Source: DATGKG01 sp963851325
GTDB taxonomy: Bacteria > Desulfobacterota > Binatia > Binatales > Binataceae
Direction: 5' to 3'
Assembly (NCBI GenBank): GCA_963851325.1
Contig: CAWKOR010000001.1
Location: forward strand, 4,092,001-4,156,000
DNA length: 64,000 bases
Shown here: positions 18,182-26,637 of the stretch, one piece after another
How the letters are laid out: each line of letters begins with the position of its first letter
Numbering within the stretch: the first letter of the stretch is position 1
Program-made: the position numbers and the translations under genes
The notes under the pieces: generated by a model
Databases searched by the model: none
The model's input: the letters and a program-made list of their open reading frames with translations, nothing else
What the model was told of the DNA's origin: nothing

Positions 18182-19642
18182 TCAGCCTTCCTGAATCAGC
18201 GTCCTCCGCCGGACCTTTCCGGTAGGTGTCTTGGGAAGGGCGTTTCTGAATTCAACCAGGCTGGGAATTTTGAAATCGGCGATCTTTCCATTGCAGAACA
18301 ACACCAACTCCTCCTCGGTGCACGCTCCGCGCAATACTACGAATGCCTTGACCTTCTCATCGCCGAAAGGAGTCGGCAGGCCTACCACCACCGCTTCTTC
18401 CACTGCCGGATGACTTTCGAGCAGTTCTTCAACTTCACGCGGATCGATCTTGTAGCCGCCCCGATTGATGAAGAACTTCTTTCTGCCCACCAGATAGAGC
18501 ATGCCGGCCGCATCGCGCCTGCCCAGGTCGCCACTGTAGAAGTAGCCGTCCTTGAAGGCTGACTGATCAGGCATCCCATCGTAGGCCTGTATCGCGAAAG
18601 GACTGTTTATCGCCAGCTCTGCGACCGCATCCGATGCTGCCATAGTTCGGTTTTCGTCGACCAGTTCTACCTCGACACCTGTTATAGGTCTGCCGACCGA
18701 CTCCAATGAGCCGGCGATATCATCTTCAAGATTGACACTTATGCTTCCGGTCTCGGTCGAGCCATAGAGTTGGCGAACATAGAATCCGAACCGCTCCTGA
18801 AACTCATGGTTGCGTCGAGCCGGCATTGCGGCGCTGGCCGAAATGCAAAGCCGAAGCGACGATAGATCCGGCGGTCGGCGAAAGTTGGACTTCGACAGCA
18901 TGATGAACATGAATGGTATGCCTATGAAAACGGTCAGGCCATGAGCTTCGATCATTGAAGCAACTACGCGGCGCTCATACTCAGGCAGCGGATAAAGCGA
19001 GGCGCCTGCGCGGATGCTGGTCAGCATAGTGCGCATCAAGCCATTAACATGAGAGAAGGGCGCTACACCGAGAAAACGGTCCTCCTGCGTGATGCCGAGC
19101 GTGCTCACCAGGGCCTCGAGCTCAAGCAGCAGTTGCGCGTGGGTGCGAGCTATGCGCTTAGGTGTTCCGGTCGACCCGGACGAAAATTGATACATCGCCG
19201 GGCTATGCTCATCGACCTCAACCTGCGGAGCAGGGCTCGATTCCGTCTGATCCTCGACGACGAGGATGTCGAACCGCCCGGGCATCGCCGAAAGCACATC
19301 CTTTGATATAGCCTCCAACGACCGAGAGGTGACAAGGATCGAAGCAGCGGTAAGCTCAAGGAAGTATCGTAGCTCGGTTATTTGGTAGCTATGGTTAAGC
19401 GGAACAATAATCGCGCCCAACGCGGCAGCGGCGAAGTAGCTAATTACGAAGTCGGCACCGTTTGGCAGGAACAAGGCTACCCGATCGCCTTTGCGAACTC
19501 CCAACTGATAGAGTCGTCCGGACAGCGCAGCGACTTGCGCTCCCAACCCATCGTAGCTAAGGACCCGATCTCCATCGATGATAGCTATGCGGCGGGAGTT
19601 GCCCTTTACTGCCGCGGAGAGCATTTCGCCGAGAGTCTTCAC
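18182..19642 (-). CDS. Acyl-AMP ligase (AMP-dependent synthetase; probable acyl-ACP synthetase)
   Basis: A 486-residue ANL-superfamily enzyme that adenylates a carboxylic acid and passes it to a thiol. Motifs are present: the phosphate-binding loop SSGSTGTPK, the YGSTETG adenine motif, the YSGDLG Asp motif, the hinge GRKKFFINRGGYKIDP and a C-terminal Lys in KTPTGKVRR. The start is taken as GTG at 19642 because it overlaps the ACP stop codon as GTGA, a typical coupled start; a TTG at 19687 lies deep in the ACP gene. The adjacent carrier protein gene suggests the thiol is the ACP phosphopantetheine rather than CoA. Length is a little short for acyl-CoA synthetases but normal for acyl-ACP or aryl ligases. 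The acid substrate cannot be read. Confidence 0.85.
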   Translation of the reverse strand: MKTLGEMLSAAVKGNSRRIAIIDGDRVLSYDGLGAQVAALSGRLYQLGVRKGDRVALFLPNGADFVISYFAAAALGAIIVPLNHSYQITELRYFLELTAASILVTSRSLEAISKDVLSAMPGRFDILVVEDQTESSPAPQVEVDEHSPAMYQFSSGSTGTPKRIARTHAQLLLELEALVSTLGITQEDRFLGVAPFSHVNGLMRTMLTSIRAGASLYPLPEYERRVVASMIEAHGLTVFIGIPFMFIMLSKSNFRRPPDLSSLRLCISASAAMPARRNHEFQERFGFYVRQLYGSTETGSISVNLEDDIAGSLESVGRPITGVEVELVDENRTMAASDAVAELAINSPFAIQAYDGMPDQSAFKDGYFYSGDLGRRDAAGMLYLVGRKKFFINRGGYKIDPREVEELLESHPAVEEAVVVGLPTPFGDEKVKAFVVLRGACTEEELVLFCNGKIADFKIPSLVEFRNALPKTPTGKVRRRTLIQEG

Positions 19643-19941
19643 CCGGTCTCTTGACCTTCCCGAGCTGGCTGTTCCAAGGTCCTGCAAAGCACGTACTCGG
19701 CCAGCGTTCTGATGTTCTTGAACAGACCTACCGTGAGGTCGGAGTCGTAAACCTCAATGTCGAACTCTTTCTCCAATGCCGCAACCAGAGTCAGTGCGTC
19801 GATCGAATCAAGTCCAATGCCGCGACCTAATAGAGGAGTGCTGGAACTGTTCGCGCTGAAGATATTCGAATCCAGCTCCAGCTCGGCAACCAGAATGCCT
19901 TTGATGCTCTGCTCGATTTGCTCGCGCGAGATCGACGCCAT
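19639..19941 (-). CDS. Acyl carrier protein
   Basis: A 100-residue acidic helical protein with the carrier signature GIGLDSIDALTL, where Ser46 would receive the 4'-phosphopantetheine arm. It heads the ACP-ligase-acyltransferase operon and overlaps the ligase start by four bases. It is longer at the C-terminus than the housekeeping AcpP (about 78 residues) and is not next to fab genes, so it is probably a dedicated carrier. The ATG at 19941 is the only sensible start. It diverges from the SDR gene with 250 bases between the starts. Confidence 0.85.
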   Translation of the reverse strand: MASISREQIEQSIKGILVAELELDSNIFSANSSSTPLLGRGIGLDSIDALTLVAALEKEFDIEVYDSDLTVGLFKNIRTLAEYVLCRTLEQPAREGQETG

Positions 19942-20191
19942 TGCATATCCCAGCAGTAGTACGTCTCACGCTTTCGATGCGCGAGATCGTCGCAACGCCT
20001 GCAAACGTAAGCGCCACGCCGTGCGCCAGCATATCGCGGAACTAATGGAGAAGCGATCCGGCAAGCTTCCATCCAATCGTTAGTCGGTAACCGACCGCAA
20101 TGAGGTGGCTAGAATCGGAACCGTAGCCCGTTGGCGCGCCTCGATGAAGCAATGGTAGTCTGCTCCATCAAACAAAATCGAGAGAAGTAAC

Positions 20192-21151
20192 ATGGCAAAG
20201 ACCTTTGGATTCGAATCGACCACCGACGAGGTGCTCGAGGGCATCGATCTTTCCGGCAAACGCGTTCTGATAACCGGTGTGTCGGCTGGGCTCGGGGTCG
20301 AGACTGCTCGCACCCTTGTCGCGCATGGCGCCACCGTGGTCGGCACTGCGCGCGATTTGAACAAAGCGCGAACCGCGCTCGCGCAGGCATTTCCGAATCA
20401 AGCTGACAATCTGCCGGTCGAGCTGGTCGAAGCGGATCTGGCGTCGCTCAAAAGCGTGCGCACCGCGGCCGACGAGTTGCTCAAGCGCGGCAAGCCATTT
20501 GACGCGATCATCGCAAACGCCGGTGTAATGGCATGCCCCCAAGGCAAGACCTCCGATGGGTTCGAAACGCAATTCGGAACCAATCACCTTGGGCACTTTG
20601 TCTTCGTCAACAAGCTGATTTCGCTCCTCAAGCCCGGCGCGCGAATCGTCACGCTGTCCTCGGCTGGTCATCAAATCAGCGATGTGAACCTCGAGGATCC
20701 GAATTTCGAGCGCACGGAATATGCACCGTTTACCGCATATGGCCGTTCGAAAACCGCGAACATCCTGTATGCGGTCTCACTCGACAACAAGCTCAAGGGA
20801 CGTGGCATCCGCGCGACCTCGCTGCATCCCGGAGGCATTCAGACCGAGCTGGGGCGACACATGACGCCGGAACTCATGGACCAGATGCGAGCGCGCATCG
20901 CCGCCAGCAAGCAGGCTACAACCTTCAGCTTCAAGAGCGTGCCGCAAGGCGCGGCGACGACGGTATGGGCTGGTTTCGTCGCATCACCGGATGCGATCGG
21001 TGGCCACTACTGCGAGGACTGCCACGTTTGCGAGGTGAACGACGATACGACCTCGCGCGCGGGCGTGCGTTCCTACGCCCTTAATCCTGCGCGCGCGGAA
21101 GCGTTATGGCGCAAGAGCGAGGAAATGGTCGGCGAACGCTTCCCGCTGTAG
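20192..21151 (+). CDS. Short-chain dehydrogenase/reductase, retinol-dehydrogenase-like
   Basis: A 319-residue classical-type SDR with the nucleotide-binding TGVSAGLG at residues 29-36, NAGVM at about 110-114, and the catalytic YGRSK with Tyr and Lys near residues 184-188. The longer C-terminal part and the pattern LHPGGIQTELGRH resemble the retinol dehydrogenase / WW-domain oxidoreductase-like group. Expected chemistry is NAD(P)-dependent oxidation or reduction of an alcohol or ketone; the substrate is unknown. The start has a purine-rich GAGAGAAG site just upstream. It stands alone between intergenic gaps. Confidence 0.85.
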   Translation: MAKTFGFESTTDEVLEGIDLSGKRVLITGVSAGLGVETARTLVAHGATVVGTARDLNKARTALAQAFPNQADNLPVELVEADLASLKSVRTAADELLKRGKPFDAIIANAGVMACPQGKTSDGFETQFGTNHLGHFVFVNKLISLLKPGARIVTLSSAGHQISDVNLEDPNFERTEYAPFTAYGRSKTANILYAVSLDNKLKGRGIRATSLHPGGIQTELGRHMTPELMDQMRARIAASKQATTFSFKSVPQGAATTVWAGFVASPDAIGGHYCEDCHVCEVNDDTTSRAGVRSYALNPARAEALWRKSEEMVGERFPL

Positions 21152-21644
21152 CCTGGGGACGCGAGCAAACATCGGCGCCCATCTCGCTTGGCAGGCCACA
21201 GCTACGGGCCCCTTTGCCGCTGCCATTCCCAATTATGGCGCCGCATTTGTTGCTCAGGTAAGCCTGCTCGGTAGCATCAGCATCACCTGCGTCGGCGAGG
21301 GAACTTCCTGAAGTTCAGCATGCCCACACGTCAACATAGGATATCGCAGGATCGTCAGCAGATAGGCTGGGGTCGTTGGTTGTGAACCATGTAGACCTTC
21401 AATTCGCGAACCGGAGTGTACCCAGGCTGGTTAGTCGGATCGCAACCCCATGGCAGGCGCCGGTGCGCGAACAGAGCGTCGCGCCCGGACTGTTTCGGCT
21501 TCGAGGAAATTATGGGTCCGTGCTTTTTCGCGTGGCTCGATACCCCGGCACGCTTCGGGTCGCTTGCGCACCTGATGCGAAGCATTGTACGAAACTAGAA
21601 CGGACGCACGCACCATCGTGCCCCCATCTATAGGAGCATTCACA
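21152..21644. other. Intergenic region with a possible gene relic
   Basis: This stretch of 493 bases has no intact gene. On the minus strand bases 21415-21444 would read CDPTNQPGYT, very like CDPTNIPGYT in the secreted protein at 62835-63653, and the DNA of the two segments is also similar. It may be a remnant of that family. The rest shows no coding signal I trust. TAGGAG at 21631-21636 is the ribosome site of the following aldehyde dehydrogenase gene. Confidence 0.35.
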
Positions 21645-23054
21645 ATGGCCGAACAATACACCATGACCATCAACGGCAAGCCGGTGAAAGGGTCGAAGAC
21701 CGTAGGCGTAATCAATCCCGCCACCGGTAAGGTCTTCGCCCAGGTGCCGGATTGCAGCAAAGCCGAACTCGACCAGGCCTTCGACGCCGCCCAGAAAGCC
21801 TATCCCGCATGGAGCCGCGACCTCGATGCGCGCCGCAAGGTGCTTACCGAATGCGCCACCGCGTTGCAGGCCAATCCCGAGGGCCTCGCCAAAACCCTCA
21901 CCATGGAACAGGGCAAGCCGCTGGCCAAGGCCGCCGAAGAGCTGATGGGCACCGCGATGTGGTGCTCCTACACCGCTAGCCTCCAAATGCCGAACGAGGT
22001 CCTCTCGGACACCGCCAATGGCCGTATCGAGATCAAGCGCAAGCCGGTCGGAGTGGTTGCCGCGATCACTCCCTGGAACTATCCGCTGATGCTCGCGATG
22101 TGGAAAATCGCGCCTGCGCTGCTGGCTGGCAACACGGTAGTGCTGAAGCCGTCGCCGTTCACCCCGATCACGTCGCTGATGCTGGGCGAGATTCTGCGCG
22201 ACATCATTCCTCCGGGCGTATTCAATGTGGTCTCGGGTGGCGACGAACTCGGCGCCATGATGACCAGCCATCCGGTGCCGCGGAAAATTTCCTTCACTGG
22301 TTCGATCGAAACCGGCAAGCATGTGGCGGCAGCCGCCGCGCCGGATCTGAAGCGCATCACGCTCGAACTCGGTGGCAATGATGCGGCTATCATCCTGCCC
22401 GATGTGGATCCGAAAGCCGTCGCGCAGAAAATCTTCTGGGGCGCCTTCGAGAACAACGGTCAGATTTGCAGCGCCATCAAGCGCGTCTATGTACCCGAAG
22501 ACAAATACAATGCAATGCTCGATCAGCTCAGCGACATCGCCAAGACCGTGAAGGTCGGCGACGGGTTGGTTGAGGGCAACCAGATCGGACCCCTGAACAA
22601 CAAGCCCCAGTTCGAGCGCGTGACCGAACTCGTCGAAGACGCAAAGAAGCATGGCGCCAAGATCATGACCGGCGGCGCGCGGCTGGGCAGCGAGGGATAC
22701 TTCTATCAGCCGACCATCGTCGGGAACATTTCCGATGGAGTGCGCCTGGTTGACGAGGAGCAGTTCGGCCCGGCGCTGCCGATCATCGCATACAAGGATG
22801 TCGATGATGCGGTCCGGCGCGCGAATTCGACGCACTATGGCCTCAGCGGCTCGGTGTGGTCGAACGACATGAACAAGGCGGCCGCGGTCGCCTCGCAGCT
22901 CGAATGCGGTTCGGCCTGGGTCAATCAGCATCTGGCGATTGCGCCCAACCTGCCCTTCGGCGGCGCGAAGTGGTCGGGCATCGGGGTGGAAAACGGACCC
23001 TGGGGGCTGCTCGGATTCACCGAAATCCAGGTCGTAAACTCCGTCAAGATGTAG
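21645..23054 (+). CDS. NAD(P)-dependent aldehyde dehydrogenase
   Basis: A 469-residue aldehyde dehydrogenase that oxidises an aldehyde to its acid in the cytoplasm. The general base Glu241 is in LELGGND and the nucleophile Cys275 in GQICSAIKR; AITPWNYPL near residue 141 binds the cofactor. The C-terminal KWSGIGVENG and FTEIQVVN are typical. It resembles the betaine-aldehyde/phenylacetaldehyde-like branch, but the substrate cannot be fixed. The ATG at 21645 has TAGGAG upstream; the frame is open for 20 more codons without a better start. A perfect hairpin separates it from msrA. Confidence 0.9.
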   Translation: MAEQYTMTINGKPVKGSKTVGVINPATGKVFAQVPDCSKAELDQAFDAAQKAYPAWSRDLDARRKVLTECATALQANPEGLAKTLTMEQGKPLAKAAEELMGTAMWCSYTASLQMPNEVLSDTANGRIEIKRKPVGVVAAITPWNYPLMLAMWKIAPALLAGNTVVLKPSPFTPITSLMLGEILRDIIPPGVFNVVSGGDELGAMMTSHPVPRKISFTGSIETGKHVAAAAAPDLKRITLELGGNDAAIILPDVDPKAVAQKIFWGAFENNGQICSAIKRVYVPEDKYNAMLDQLSDIAKTVKVGDGLVEGNQIGPLNNKPQFERVTELVEDAKKHGAKIMTGGARLGSEGYFYQPTIVGNISDGVRLVDEEQFGPALPIIAYKDVDDAVRRANSTHYGLSGSVWSNDMNKAAAVASQLECGSAWVNQHLAIAPNLPFGGAKWSGIGVENGPWGLLGFTEIQVVNSVKM

Positions 23055-23061
23055 TAATCCG

Positions 23062-23088
23062 GGAGGGCGCCGGCAAACGGCGCCCTCC
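23062..23088 (+). terminator. Perfect hairpin between the aldehyde dehydrogenase and msrA
   Basis: GGAGGGCGCCG pairs exactly with CGGCGCCCTCC around the loop GCAAA, starting eight bases after the stop. No T run follows, so it may be a weak terminator or an mRNA-stabilising processing hairpin rather than a full terminator. The msrA start lies 18 bases downstream. Confidence 0.55.
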
Positions 23089-23106
23089 ATCTAACTGGTG
23101 AGCAAG

Positions 23107-23583
23107 ATGCCTCGAACCAAAATCGCCACCTTCGGAGCCGGATGCTTCTGGGGCCCGGAGGCCAGGTTTCGCCGGATTAAAGGTGTAGTCGACGCCGCGG
23201 TCGGATACATGGGCGGTCACGTCAAAAATCCCACCTATCAGATGGTCTGCACGGACGAGACCGGACATGCGGAAGTGGTGCAGGTTACCTACGACCCCTC
23301 AATAATCAGCTATGAGCAATTGCTCGATGCCTTCTGGCAGATGCACGATCCGACCACGCCGGATCGGCAGGGTTTCGATTTTGGCTCGCAGTACCGGTCG
23401 GTGATCTTCTGTCATGACGACAATCAGCGCGCGGCGGCAGAAGCATCGAAGAAGCGGCTGGATGAGTCGGGACAGTTAGGCGATCCCATCGTGACCGAGA
23501 TCGTTGCGGCGGGACCTTTTTATCGCGCCGAGGAATATCACCAGCGGTACCTCGAAAAGACCGGTCAGGAAGATCACTGCTGA
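23107..23583 (+). CDS. msrA: Peptide-methionine (S)-S-oxide reductase
   Basis: A protein of 158 residues that reduces methionine-S-sulfoxide in proteins. The active-site motif GAGCFWG holds nucleophile Cys13; YMGGHVKNPTY and HAEVVQVTYDP are conserved substrate-pocket segments, and the C-terminal DHC supplies a probable resolving Cys. The family usually reads GxCFWGxE; here FWGPEARF keeps the Glu. A GTG at 23098 in the same frame could add three residues; the ribosome site does not decide. No msrB is adjacent. Confidence 0.93.
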   Translation: MPRTKIATFGAGCFWGPEARFRRIKGVVDAAVGYMGGHVKNPTYQMVCTDETGHAEVVQVTYDPSIISYEQLLDAFWQMHDPTTPDRQGFDFGSQYRSVIFCHDDNQRAAAEASKKRLDESGQLGDPIVTEIVAAGPFYRAEEYHQRYLEKTGQEDHC

Positions 23584-23735
23584 GATCGAAACTCCCGCCT
23601 CGAATCCTGTATCGACGAAACTTACTTGATCTAACCTAGCGCCAGGCGTACCTGAATTCGTAACGCGCCGAGGTGACCGGTGCCTCGCCGCAGTTACCGC
23701 ACCCCGCAGGTGCGGACGATTTCAGGAGTCCTCCG

Positions 23736-24839
23736 ATGTGCCGATCGAAATGGCGGCGATTCGGAATCCAGGTAGCGCTTGCGCTGGCAATCGCCGCGCT
23801 GCTGGTTGCCAACTCCCGAATCGATGCAGCCGCTCAGCAAAACCGGGGTGACAATATCCTCCAGACTCCGCAGGTGTTCCGATTCGCCGCGCCTCCTGCG
23901 CCGAGTATTCCATCGCGGCCGGAAGTTGATCCTGCGTCGCTGATTCGAATTCCGGTGACCGTCATCGATAACGCGGGGCGCAGCGTGGATGCGCTCAGCG
24001 CGAGAGATTTTTCGCTTAGCGTCGATGGCGAGGAAAGTCCGATTGCGTGGTTCCGGCCCAATCACACTACCGCGGCCGCACTCGGTGTGCTGGTCGATAT
24101 CTCGCAGAGTATGGCGGCCAAATCGTGGTCGGGAGGATCTTTTTCGAAGCTGCCATTTGTGCGAGCCGCCCTCAAAATGGTGGTCGACCGACTCGATGCC
24201 CACGACCACATTTTCGTCGCGACCTTCGCGCGCCGGTTCCACATAATCGACGACTTCACGACCGATCATGAGGATCTCGAAGAACGTCTGCCGCTGCTGC
24301 AGGTGACAGATCAGCTTGATGATTTCTACGGCAGCGGCATCTACGAGAGCCTGATTAAAGGCATCACGGTGCTGACTCATTCGCCCAAGACCTGCGATCG
24401 TCGGGCGCTGCTGGTGTTCACCGATGGCGGCGACAGCAGCAGTCATGGCGCCGACGATGTGATCGCGAAGGCGCAATTCGCGGGCGTCACCGTTTACAAT
24501 GTCATCGTGCAAGGTTTCAAAATCGAAACCGATGCGTTTTCCATTCGCAACGGGATCGGACGCGTTGCCGCCGAAACCGGAGGCCTCACTTTCGTGGTAA
24601 ACATGTGGCGAGATCGCGATCGCATCGAGTCGGCGATCGACGAAATCGCATCCGAGTTGGACAATCAGTACTTGCTCGGATTTCCCGTGCAGCCGTGGAC
24701 CTCAAATGCGCTTCCGGTCGAACTCACATTGCTGCATCATCCGGGTCTGCGGGTACGAGCACCTCACGTGGTTCGATTCCGGCCCGGCGACTTTGTCCAT
24801 GAGGCTTCCACCCCGACCGAGCAAGTCCTTCCCGAGTGA
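23736..24839 (+). CDS. Exported VWFA-related protein
   Basis: A 367-residue protein with an N-terminal signal or anchor segment (about residues 11-26). A beta-sandwich of the VWFA-related type (IPVTVIDNAGRSVDALSARDF) precedes a von Willebrand A domain with the intact MIDAS motif DISQS (Asp121, Ser123, Ser125) and LLVFTDGGDSS later. Such proteins bind ligands through a divalent metal, probably in the periplasm; partners are unknown. The ATG at 23736 follows AGGAG by seven bases; the GTG at 23673 is less likely. The C-terminal strands (NQYLLGFPVQ) match the usual ending of this family, which is common in Acidobacteria-like genomes. Confidence 0.85.
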   Translation: MCRSKWRRFGIQVALALAIAALLVANSRIDAAAQQNRGDNILQTPQVFRFAAPPAPSIPSRPEVDPASLIRIPVTVIDNAGRSVDALSARDFSLSVDGEESPIAWFRPNHTTAAALGVLVDISQSMAAKSWSGGSFSKLPFVRAALKMVVDRLDAHDHIFVATFARRFHIIDDFTTDHEDLEERLPLLQVTDQLDDFYGSGIYESLIKGITVLTHSPKTCDRRALLVFTDGGDSSSHGADDVIAKAQFAGVTVYNVIVQGFKIETDAFSIRNGIGRVAAETGGLTFVVNMWRDRDRIESAIDEIASELDNQYLLGFPVQPWTSNALPVELTLLHHPGLRVRAPHVVRFRPGDFVHEASTPTEQVLPE

Positions 24840-24859
24840 AGTTGGCGGGGGCGGCGCTG

Positions 24860-25405
24860 CTAGTGCGCGTTCACCGGATAGCGGAATAGCGGCATGAAAT
24901 CCGTCACCCCAGGATCGAGCCCGAACTGCTTCAGCAATGCGGTGACCTGCCCGCGATGGTGGGTCTGATGATTGAAGAAATGGGTAACCGCGACCCACAG
25001 CGGCACGTCCCATTCGCCTCCATCGGACATCGCGCGATAACGCATCGTGCTGGTTAGCCACTCGGCGCTGATTTTCTCGGTCCATTCTTCGATCATAGCG
25101 TCGGTCGCGGTCCGCTCGCGCCGCAGCGTTTCGAAGTCCGAATATAGCTGCTGATCGAGCGACTTGATTGCGATCGGCGCTCCATCGGCGGCATACGACA
25201 CGGTCTTGTCGGGTCCGATAAAGCGGCCCAACTGCACGCGATCGGTGAGCAGCAGATGTCCAAGGGTCCCATGAATCGAGCCGAAAAACGCGCCCACATC
25301 GCGGGTGCGCTGCTCCTCGGAGAGCTGTGCCGCCAGATTGTAGAGATTCCTGTTCATCCAGGAGTTGTAGCGTGCGAAGGCCTGGTACTGCGTCCCAAGG
25401 TCCAT
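24860..25405 (-). CDS. DinB-fold (DUF664/YfiT-like) putative metalloenzyme
   Basis: A 181-residue four-helix-bundle protein of the DinB superfamily (unrelated to DNA polymerase IV). Candidate metal ligands are His in IHGTLGHLLLTD and in THFFNHQTHHRGQ, the typical two-part signature. Members include thiol-dependent S-transferases and mycothiol/bacillithiol enzymes; the thiol partner here is unknown. It begins MDLGTQYQAFARYNSWMNRN, as usual. It converges on the VWFA gene with 20 bases between stops. Confidence 0.8.
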   Translation of the reverse strand: MDLGTQYQAFARYNSWMNRNLYNLAAQLSEEQRTRDVGAFFGSIHGTLGHLLLTDRVQLGRFIGPDKTVSYAADGAPIAIKSLDQQLYSDFETLRRERTATDAMIEEWTEKISAEWLTSTMRYRAMSDGGEWDVPLWVAVTHFFNHQTHHRGQVTALLKQFGLDPGVTDFMPLFRYPVNAH

Positions 25406-25470
25406 GGTTCGTCGATCTCCGTTGCTTTACGGCCGGAGCGAAACGCTAGCACGGCGCCGGAGCGCAGGCA

Positions 25471-26631
25471 CTAAACGATTTCGTCCCTGCCGCCGCGCAG
25501 CCCGATGACCGATAGCAGCGCCATCAGGACCGTGACGCCCAGCGCGAACTCCATACTGGTGCGCTCAGACGCCGACGCGATCGCCCGGCCCATGATCCAT
25601 GGAACGAAGATTCCACCGAGCGCGCCGCCGGCGATCACCATCGACGACATCTTTCCCACTTGCGCTGGAAACCGCGCGGCGCCCACCGCGACCATGTTGG
25701 GAAAGATCGGCCCGTAGCCGAATCCGACAAGAAAGATCATCGCGGCCGCGAGACCGTGCCACCTCGGCGCCGCAATCAGTCCGACCAGCGCGGCGGCTGA
25801 AAGCGACGCCGCCAGCATCGTGAATTCGCGCTCCGGGATGCGATGCGCGAGGCGCCCGCCGACCAGCCGGCCCGCAACCAGCCCGAGCCAGTACAGCGAT
25901 ACATCCCACGATGCGATGGTCGAGCCGAGATCAGCCGCGCTGCGAAGGTAGATAAAGAGCCACGCACCGATTCCCATTTCGCCGCCGACATACAAAAACA
26001 GCACGCCTCCAATCACCCAGATCAATGGATGCGCGAGCATCGCGATGAAGCCGCCGCTGGAGATTGCAGGGACCTGGACTTCGACCGCAGGCGCAGTCGC
26101 CATCGCGATCCCGACAACCGCGCAAGTCATCCCGCCGATACCGAAAATCCACCAGTACCCAATCGTATACGCGAGCGCGAAGCCCGCGACTATCGGACCC
26201 AGCAGCGCACCGACGCCGAACATCAGGTGCAGATAGTTGAGTGCCGCGGCGAGCCGTTCGCGATTGAGATCGGCGATCAGTGCGTTGGCGGCCACATCGA
26301 TCGATCCGTTGCCGATTCCGATGAGCACGCCCGCACCTAGCAGGGTGGACAAGCGGGCCGCGCCGGCGAGTCCGATCAATCCTGCCGCCATCAATGTCAT
26401 CGCGAAGACCAGGATCGATTGCGCACTGAATCGATGGCTGAGCTCGCCGACCACCAGTAGCGCGATGAAGTAGCCCGCCGACGCCGCACTAACCACCAGG
26501 CCGGCGTTGTCGATCGGGATGCGAAGGGTATGCGAAATTTCCGCGAGGAACGGGCCCACCCATCCGGCGTGGAGGCCGAACAGCAGCAGGCATGCGTATG
26601 CGAGCCAGGTTAGCCTGCGCTCATTGCTCAC
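25471..26631 (-). CDS. Major facilitator superfamily transporter
   Basis: A 386-residue membrane protein with about 12 hydrophobic segments and a central charged loop, as in MFS sugar or drug permeases. The pattern SAASAGYFIALLVVGELSHRF near residue 50 is the cytoplasmic loop 2-3 region. The start is GTG at 26631, six bases after the ribF stop, so it is probably co-transcribed with ribF. The substrate is not readable; the fucose-permease-like subgroup is one possibility from general similarity. Confidence 0.8.
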   Translation of the reverse strand: MSNERRLTWLAYACLLLFGLHAGWVGPFLAEISHTLRIPIDNAGLVVSAASAGYFIALLVVGELSHRFSAQSILVFAMTLMAAGLIGLAGAARLSTLLGAGVLIGIGNGSIDVAANALIADLNRERLAAALNYLHLMFGVGALLGPIVAGFALAYTIGYWWIFGIGGMTCAVVGIAMATAPAVEVQVPAISSGGFIAMLAHPLIWVIGGVLFLYVGGEMGIGAWLFIYLRSAADLGSTIASWDVSLYWLGLVAGRLVGGRLAHRIPEREFTMLAASLSAAALVGLIAAPRWHGLAAAMIFLVGFGYGPIFPNMVAVGAARFPAQVGKMSSMVIAGGALGGIFVPWIMGRAIASASERTSMEFALGVTVLMALLSVIGLRGGRDEIV

Positions 26632-26637
26632 CGGGCT

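Noticed and set aside
19643..19687. TTG start for the acyl-AMP ligase inside the ACP gene
   Set aside because: A GTG overlapping the ACP stop as GTGA gives a coupled start and the normal N-terminus; the TTG would overlap the ACP by 49 bases.
21240..21275. Plus-strand translation LLGSIS resembling LLGSIT of the Cys-rich secreted protein
   Set aside because: The match is only five to six residues and is on the opposite strand from the other relic signal, so it is probably chance.
21510..23090. A long minus-strand open frame opposite the aldehyde dehydrogenase gene
   Set aside because: It is the GC-rich shadow of a well-conserved plus-strand gene; its translation is Arg/His-rich without any family motif and it has no ribosome site.
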